Shown here: one piece after another, positions 58,565 through 64,000 of the stretch
Layout: each line of letters begins with the position of its first letter
Numbering within the stretch: position 1 is the first letter of the stretch
Assembly: GCF_031729055.1 (NCBI RefSeq)
Contig: NZ_JAVMIP010000004.1
Coordinates: 1 to 64,000 of the forward strand
DNA: 64,000 nt
Reading direction: 5' to 3'
Source: Pseudocalidococcus azoricus BACA0444
Lineage (GTDB): Bacteria > Cyanobacteriota > Cyanobacteriia > Thermosynechococcales > Thermosynechococcaceae
Notes under the pieces: model-generated
The model's input: the letters and a program-made list of their open reading frames with translations, nothing else
Databases searched by the model: none
Told to the model about the DNA's origin: nothing
Program-made: the position numbers and the translations under genes

Positions 58565-59324
58565 GGTCGCTGTGGCTAATCCTCAAGGTATGTAGTATTT
58601 GTGTCGTGTTGAGTCGGAATCGAAAACTCTACGAACCTATTCAATAAGCAAATATAGCTTCCCCTCAAGTTCCCCTCTAAAGTCTTTAGTCCACACCCCT
58701 TTCACTGAGCTAAAGTTTCAGTGACTCAAAGATGTGTAGGCATCATATCTCACTGATTTGATTTTGACTACAACCCCCTTGGTACAGCTTAGAGAAATCT
58801 CCTCTAGTAAAATGTATCTAAATTAACAATTCCTCGGGGATGGAAAACACTATGAAATTGGGGAGCTGCGGAGGAAAGACTTTTTATGGTTACCCCCACC
58901 GCCTATTAGTCAGTATCTTCCAGATTTTAGCCAGGCCTGTAATTAAAATTTCCTATTGATATCATCAGGTTTTATGCATAATCCAATGCTGATTATCAAC
59001 GGATCTTATCTGAGCTTTGATCAGCCTGACTGGTTATATTGTTCAAATGCCTTAAGCTACGCCCCCAAGCCATATCGGGTTGTCCAGATTAGGACTGGTA
59101 AGGGCCAGTTAGAAAACCTTTGGCTCCTATAGCGTTACTCATTTAGGGCTCTTATTGGGACAAATCAGGAAATGTTTTATGGGCAGTCTTTTTAAGATTT
59201 CCACGCTCTCAAAACAGTCTGCGTAACGCTATAACATGAGATTTTTATGAGTCAATACTCTCAATAGGTTCAATGTGCTAGTTAAAAATGAGAAGGCATA
59301 GTCTTACTGAGGCTTGAACCAGGC
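58565..59324. other. Long spacer upstream of the pilus chemotaxis operon
   Basis: A 760-bp AT-rich spacer. The only element I can name is the MITE-like repeat at 59128-59233. There is also an inverted pair CACTGA (58703-58708) and TCAGTG (58718-58723). A 39-codon frame at 58840-58959 (ATG GAA AAC ... TGA) has no family likeness. No tRNA or riboswitch was seen. Confidence 0.5.
59128..59233. mobile_element. MITE-like element, 106 bp, with 11-bp terminal inverted repeats
   Basis: The left end TATAGCGTTAC (59128-59138) is repeated exactly in inverse at the right end GTAACGCTATA (59223-59233). Its first 21 bases also occur in inverse at 22528-22548, so the sequence is dispersed. The terminal TA on each side fits a TA target duplication of IS630/Tc1-type elements. 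It has no coding frame, so it would need a transposase in trans. Confidence 0.7.
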
Positions 59325-60428
59325 CTAGATTAAGAACACGAGGATAATGATGGCTAAAGAAACCAGAAAGCTAGTTGGAATCAGTCGGCGGCCTAAGCGT
59401 CTAATTGTTTTTGTCTCCATTTGCACTTCCTGCTGTCGTTTGGTCAGATAAACATTCACAACTAGGGTTAAAAAGATGGAAATACAACAAATCAAAAAGA
59501 AAGCATCAAAAAAGGTTAAGTAACTGACTCGTGGTAAGCTGCTGCTAATACTAAAGTTAAACGTAATTGCCGTTAGTAGTGCCCCAATGGAAAGCGGAAA
59601 CGGGCCAGTGGGGACATTCAAGAGGGGAACCCAAAGAGATAACCAGGCCACGATGACAATCAGAATTAATGGTAAGAATGCCCGCCAAAGATAAAAGCCA
59701 CTCCGCCGTTGAATATGAATCGCAAACCGAGCTTGGGATTCTTCATCTGCCTCAGGCACGAGTTGGGTAGTAACAACGTCTTGGGTAATTTTCTCCAAGT
59801 TCCATTCGCTAATAAAAACCTCTTTTCGCCACTGACTGGGCCTGGGGCTAACGGTGAAGACGACTTGATTACTGGTATAGTTGCCAGATTCTAAAATTAG
59901 CTTTAACTGCTGTTGATCAAATCGAAAACGAACTAAGTTTAACTCTGAAGATAATTTTAAGTTGAGTCTGCGAATATAGGTCACGGTTCCATCTGGCTCA
60001 ACAGTGACATCACCATCACTGGGAAGTTCCAAATTAGCACTGTTGACAACTTCCACATCAGGAGACCAAATTGATGCTAGGGGTATAAATTTTTCTGACT
60101 TGTCCGCTGAATCGGGAGTAAAGGCTAAGCGTGAATCCTGCCAACTCAACCAAATAATTGTGTTTAATTGATAATTTTGGAGAACTTGATTGATCTCCCC
60201 AAAGTCATAGACAAAAATGCCAGCCTTGATCTTGACAGGTTGTTGTAGGGGCAGTTGAGCTTGAGCTTTTAATTGGCCGGTGATGGGTTGAATATCTGCG
60301 GCAATGCTCAGCATCGGGGGAGGTTCTGCCAGGCCGGGGGGATGCCCCATACCGACAACCAAAAGGAAGAAGCCCAGGCCCCAAACCCAAGCCCATCTGA
60401 ATCCCCTTGAATACAATCTAACGCCCAC
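59325..60428 (-). CDS. Pentameric ligand-gated ion channel homologue (Cys-loop superfamily, GLIC-like)
   Basis: A 367-residue protein. A signal peptide (~residues 1-35) precedes a ~200-residue beta extracellular domain ([39 protein letters not shown] in outline, [10 protein letters not shown]) without the Cys-loop disulfide, as in prokaryotic members. Four membrane helices follow, with M2-M3 reading [28 protein letters not shown], close to the Gloeobacter channel GLIC. It starts at GTG 60428; TTG 60416 is an alternative. It overlaps the tldD end by 11 bp, so the two are co-transcribed. Ligand unknown. Confidence 0.88.
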   Translation of the reverse strand: MGVRLYSRGFRWAWVWGLGFFLLVVGMGHPPGLAEPPPMLSIAADIQPITGQLKAQAQLPLQQPVKIKAGIFVYDFGEINQVLQNYQLNTIIWLSWQDSRLAFTPDSADKSEKFIPLASIWSPDVEVVNSANLELPSDGDVTVEPDGTVTYIRRLNLKLSSELNLVRFRFDQQQLKLILESGNYTSNQVVFTVSPRPSQWRKEVFISEWNLEKITQDVVTTQLVPEADEESQARFAIHIQRRSGFYLWRAFLPLILIVIVAWLSLWVPLLNVPTGPFPLSIGALLTAITFNFSISSSLPRVSYLTFFDAFFLICCISIFLTLVVNVYLTKRQQEVQMETKTIRRLGRRLIPTSFLVSLAIIILVFLI

Positions 60429-61890
60429 CCACCGTAATACTATCTACCTTGATATGGGGTTGTCCGACCGTCACATAAATACTGCCACTGACAGAACCAC
60501 AAAAACCCGCTGCCAGGCCCAGATCTTGGGAACACATGGAAATCCGGTTCATAATTTCCTTGGCTTCCCCAATCAGCGTTGCGCCTTTGAGGGGTTTGGT
60601 AATTTTGCCGTTTTCAATCAGGTAAGCTTCTTCCACCGCAAAGTTAAACTGTCCCGTGGCCCCAACACTGCCACCACCCATTCGTTTGCAATAAAGTCCT
60701 TTATCTACGGAAGCGAGGAGATCATCCAGAGAGTAGTCTCCGGGAGCAATATAAGTATTTCGCATCCGTGACGCGGCAGCAAAGGCATAACTCTGGCGGC
60801 GACCACTCCCGGTGCGAGGATGACCAGTCCGTAAAGAACCAGCCCGATCACTGAGGAAGTTTTTCAGAATCCCCCGCTCAATCAAAAGAGTCCGTTGGGC
60901 CGGCATCCCTTCATCATCCATATCAATCGTGCCAAATGCCCCGCTGGAAATGCCCTCGTCCCAGGCCGTCAGGTTTTCATGGGCAATTTTCTCCCCTTTT
61001 TGATCAATAAATGGGGTCGTTTGCCGCTCAATTTGGGTTGTTTCCAGTAAATGCCCACAGGCCTCATGGAAAATCACCCCGCCAAATTGGTTAGCCATGA
61101 TCACCGGATAAGTGCCTGACTCAATGTAATCAGCCCGCAGCATCCGCCCCGCCGCTTCGGAAACATCAGCCGCCGTGGTTTGATAGTCCCAGGCCCGGAG
61201 GAAATCAGGATTACTGGTATCTCCTTTGCGCTCACCAATGGAAGTCCGATGCTCTCCATCTGCACACAACACCGAGGCTCCAGCGGATTGGGTCAAACGA
61301 ATATCCCGAGCAAACGTGCCATCACTGGCCGCCACCAAGATTTCCTGCCAATCGCGAAAATAACTAATCCGCCGTGATTGCAAATGCTGGGTCGCTCGGG
61401 CAATTTCAGCACTGGCCCCTAAGAGAATCTCCCCCGTTTCCTGGATCGAGCTACAGGTTCCCAACCAAAAATCTTTCCCCTTCTGGCCACTGTAATCCCG
61501 GAGTAGCTCCAAATGAATTTCGGGGACATAGGCCTGGGCACTGGGGAGATTGAGACCGAGCAACAATAGAGCTTTTTCAAGGGCGGCCCGTAAGCCCGCA
61601 AAACTTAAATCGTTGGTGCTGACATAACAATCCCCCGTTCCTCGGAACACCCGCACCCCGGCCCCAGTGGTTAAGCGCGGCGAAATGCTGGTGATTTTAT
61701 CTTCTTCAGCCAAGCAGCTAATGTAGTTGACCCGTTCCAGGAAAAATTCAACTAAATCGGCTCCGGCGGCTCGTCCCAGGCCCAGCAAGGTAGATAACGG
61801 AGCTTCCCAAGACAGATCAAAGCGTTCGGAATTGGGGGCATAGGTGAGATTGGGCAGTTCGTGGGAAATCAGCAAAGTTGCAGGAGCCAT
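60418..61890 (-). CDS. tldD: TldD/PmbA family metalloprotease, TldD-type
   Basis: A 490-residue cytoplasmic zinc metalloprotease subunit of the TldD/TldE type, which processes peptides such as antitoxins or RiPPs. The catalytic HEACGH motif (H275, E276, H280) is intact, so this is the TldD rather than the TldE-like half. Other family marks are [19 protein letters not shown] and [24 protein letters not shown] (in outline). No tldE partner is adjacent in this window. Confidence 0.92.
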   Translation of the reverse strand: MAPATLLISHELPNLTYAPNSERFDLSWEAPLSTLLGLGRAAGADLVEFFLERVNYISCLAEEDKITSISPRLTTGAGVRVFRGTGDCYVSTNDLSFAGLRAALEKALLLLGLNLPSAQAYVPEIHLELLRDYSGQKGKDFWLGTCSSIQETGEILLGASAEIARATQHLQSRRISYFRDWQEILVAASDGTFARDIRLTQSAGASVLCADGEHRTSIGERKGDTSNPDFLRAWDYQTTAADVSEAAGRMLRADYIESGTYPVIMANQFGGVIFHEACGHLLETTQIERQTTPFIDQKGEKIAHENLTAWDEGISSGAFGTIDMDDEGMPAQRTLLIERGILKNFLSDRAGSLRTGHPRTGSGRRQSYAFAAASRMRNTYIAPGDYSLDDLLASVDKGLYCKRMGGGSVGATGQFNFAVEEAYLIENGKITKPLKGATLIGEAKEIMNRISMCSQDLGLAAGFCGSVSGSIYVTVGQPHIKVDSITVGGR

Positions 61891-63242
<1,352 letters not shown>

Positions 63243-63271
63243 GCTGAGGTCAGATTAAAGTCGGTGTTGCT

Positions 63272-64000
63272 ATGGCTGATGCGGTCGTTCCACCCCCTTG
63301 GAGCAATATTACCCAGGCCTACTATCCAACGGTCAAGCGAGATTCTTGGTACAGTTCTGTCGCTCAAACCTATGATCGAGTCCGACCGCGCTATCCCCAA
63401 GGGTGCATTCAGCAGGCCTTAGATTGGGCAAAACTTTCACCTGGCAGTCATATTTTGGAGTTGGGCTGTGGGCCAGGAATTGCGACCGTGGCCTTGGCCC
63501 AGTTGGGATTTCACCTGACCTGTTTGGAACCCAGTGGGACTGCCTGCGAGATTGCCCAGGCCCGGTGTCGCGAATTTCCCCACGTTGAGATTATTAACAC
63601 AACCTTTGAGGCCTGGGATAGTTCAGAACAGTCCTTTGATGCAGTCTTGGCGGCAACCTCCTTTCATTGGTTAGACCCAGCGATTCGGTGTCGAAAAACG
63701 GCAGAGTTATTGTCTCCTGGTGGGCCGTTAATTCTACTTTGGAATGTCCCGCCCCAACCCGATCCAGATCTTTTTCCAACTATGGCCCCGATTTATGGTG
63801 AATTTGCCCCCAGCCTTGGCCAGTATGAACATCCTGCCCAACATTTAGCCGCGATGGATATTCTCAAAGAGCATATTTTAGAGTCAGGTTATTTTGAAGA
63901 TTTTCAGACCCATACCCAGGCCTGGCAAATTACCTACTCTCTAGCAGATTATTTAGCTCTGCTGGGAACCTTATCCCCCTACATAGCCTTGGAACCTGAG
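63272..64000 (+). CDS. Class I SAM-dependent methyltransferase, 3' end beyond the window
   Basis: An open frame of 243 codons that runs off the window edge. Motif I ILELGCGPGIATVALA, then LTCLEPS, FDAVLAATSFHWLDP and the LLSPGGPLILLW strand define a Methyltransf_11/25-type enzyme. ATG 63272 follows fabG by 29 bp, so it may be co-transcribed. Substrate unknown. The true end cannot be seen. Confidence 0.85.
   Translation, partial: MADAVVPPPWSNITQAYYPTVKRDSWYSSVAQTYDRVRPRYPQGCIQQALDWAKLSPGSHILELGCGPGIATVALAQLGFHLTCLEPSGTACEIAQARCREFPHVEIINTTFEAWDSSEQSFDAVLAATSFHWLDPAIRCRKTAELLSPGGPLILLWNVPPQPDPDLFPTMAPIYGEFAPSLGQYEHPAQHLAAMDILKEHILESGYFEDFQTHTQAWQITYSLADYLALLGTLSPYIALEPE

Noticed and set aside
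58840..58959. 39-codon frame upstream of the chemotaxis operon
   Set aside because: No similarity to known small photosynthetic proteins and no conserved signals.

Overview
The window is an ordinary, gene-dense chromosome segment from a unicellular cyanobacterium. The evidence is phylloquinone synthesis (menB), Mg-chelatase (chlI), NDH-1 subunits C and J, cytochrome cM, the oxygen-reducing flavodiiron pair Flv1/Flv3, a ferredoxin-type ispG, an EbsA-like pilus factor, and a tax3-type pilus chemotaxis operon with a PatA-like regulator. Codon use is moderately GC-rich. A palindrome, CCAGGCCTGG, and its halves recur throughout the backbone, while the usual cyanobacterial HIP1 octamer GCGATCGC was not seen. 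ndhC is followed directly by ndhJ with no ndhK between them. I recall the same split in Thermosynechococcus, so that lineage (including Synechococcus PCC 6312-like strains) is my best guess, as inference only.

Layout. 0-1.2 kb: the end of an RloA/RloB (AbiL-like) defence pair, with the ATPase apparently frameshifted. 1.2-16.4 kb: housekeeping genes: murD, a CDF zinc exporter, ispG, a C-terminal processing protease, a DUF429 protein, sat, a CobE-like protein, a periplasmic binding protein, a Rieske oxygenase coupled to an RNase II-family protein that lacks its catalytic aspartates, then acpP-fabF. 16.8-22.1 kb: flv3 and flv1 on either side of three Uma2-family genes, two of which share a converted 102-bp tract. 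22.1-31.7 kb: gmk, sodB, a DedA protein, an MFS exporter, a HicB/GNAT chimeric gene fragment, a GT2/radical-SAM pair, ebsA, a DRTGG protein, a DUF427 protein and cytM. 31.8-43.9 kb: a Ser/Thr kinase, plsY/chlI (divergent), phzF, menB, ndhC-ndhJ, small cyanobacterial proteins including an unlisted 57-codon gene, tig-clpP-clpX, and phoU.

44.3-47.6 kb is a tightly coupled four-gene minor-pilin operon that is AT-richer and poor in the CCAGGCC motif. After a YihY/BrkB protein, a GH3 enzyme, a methyltransferase and a HicA-like/coiled-coil/membrane protein comes the five-gene pilus chemotaxis operon (52.1-58.6 kb, minus strand: PatA-like regulator, CheY, CheW, MCP, CheA-hybrid). A 760-bp spacer holds a 106-bp MITE-like element with perfect 11-bp terminal inverted repeats. 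After it come a pentameric ligand-gated ion channel homologue, TldD, fabG and a truncated methyltransferase.

The unifying accessory theme is type IV pili: minor pilins, the chemotaxis-like signalling operon and EbsA. The most unusual items are the ion channel, the HicA-like coiled-coil protein, the degenerate RNase II, the Uma2 block inside the flavodiiron locus, and the small mobile or decayed remnants. I found no tRNA, rRNA, CRISPR array or intact insertion sequence.
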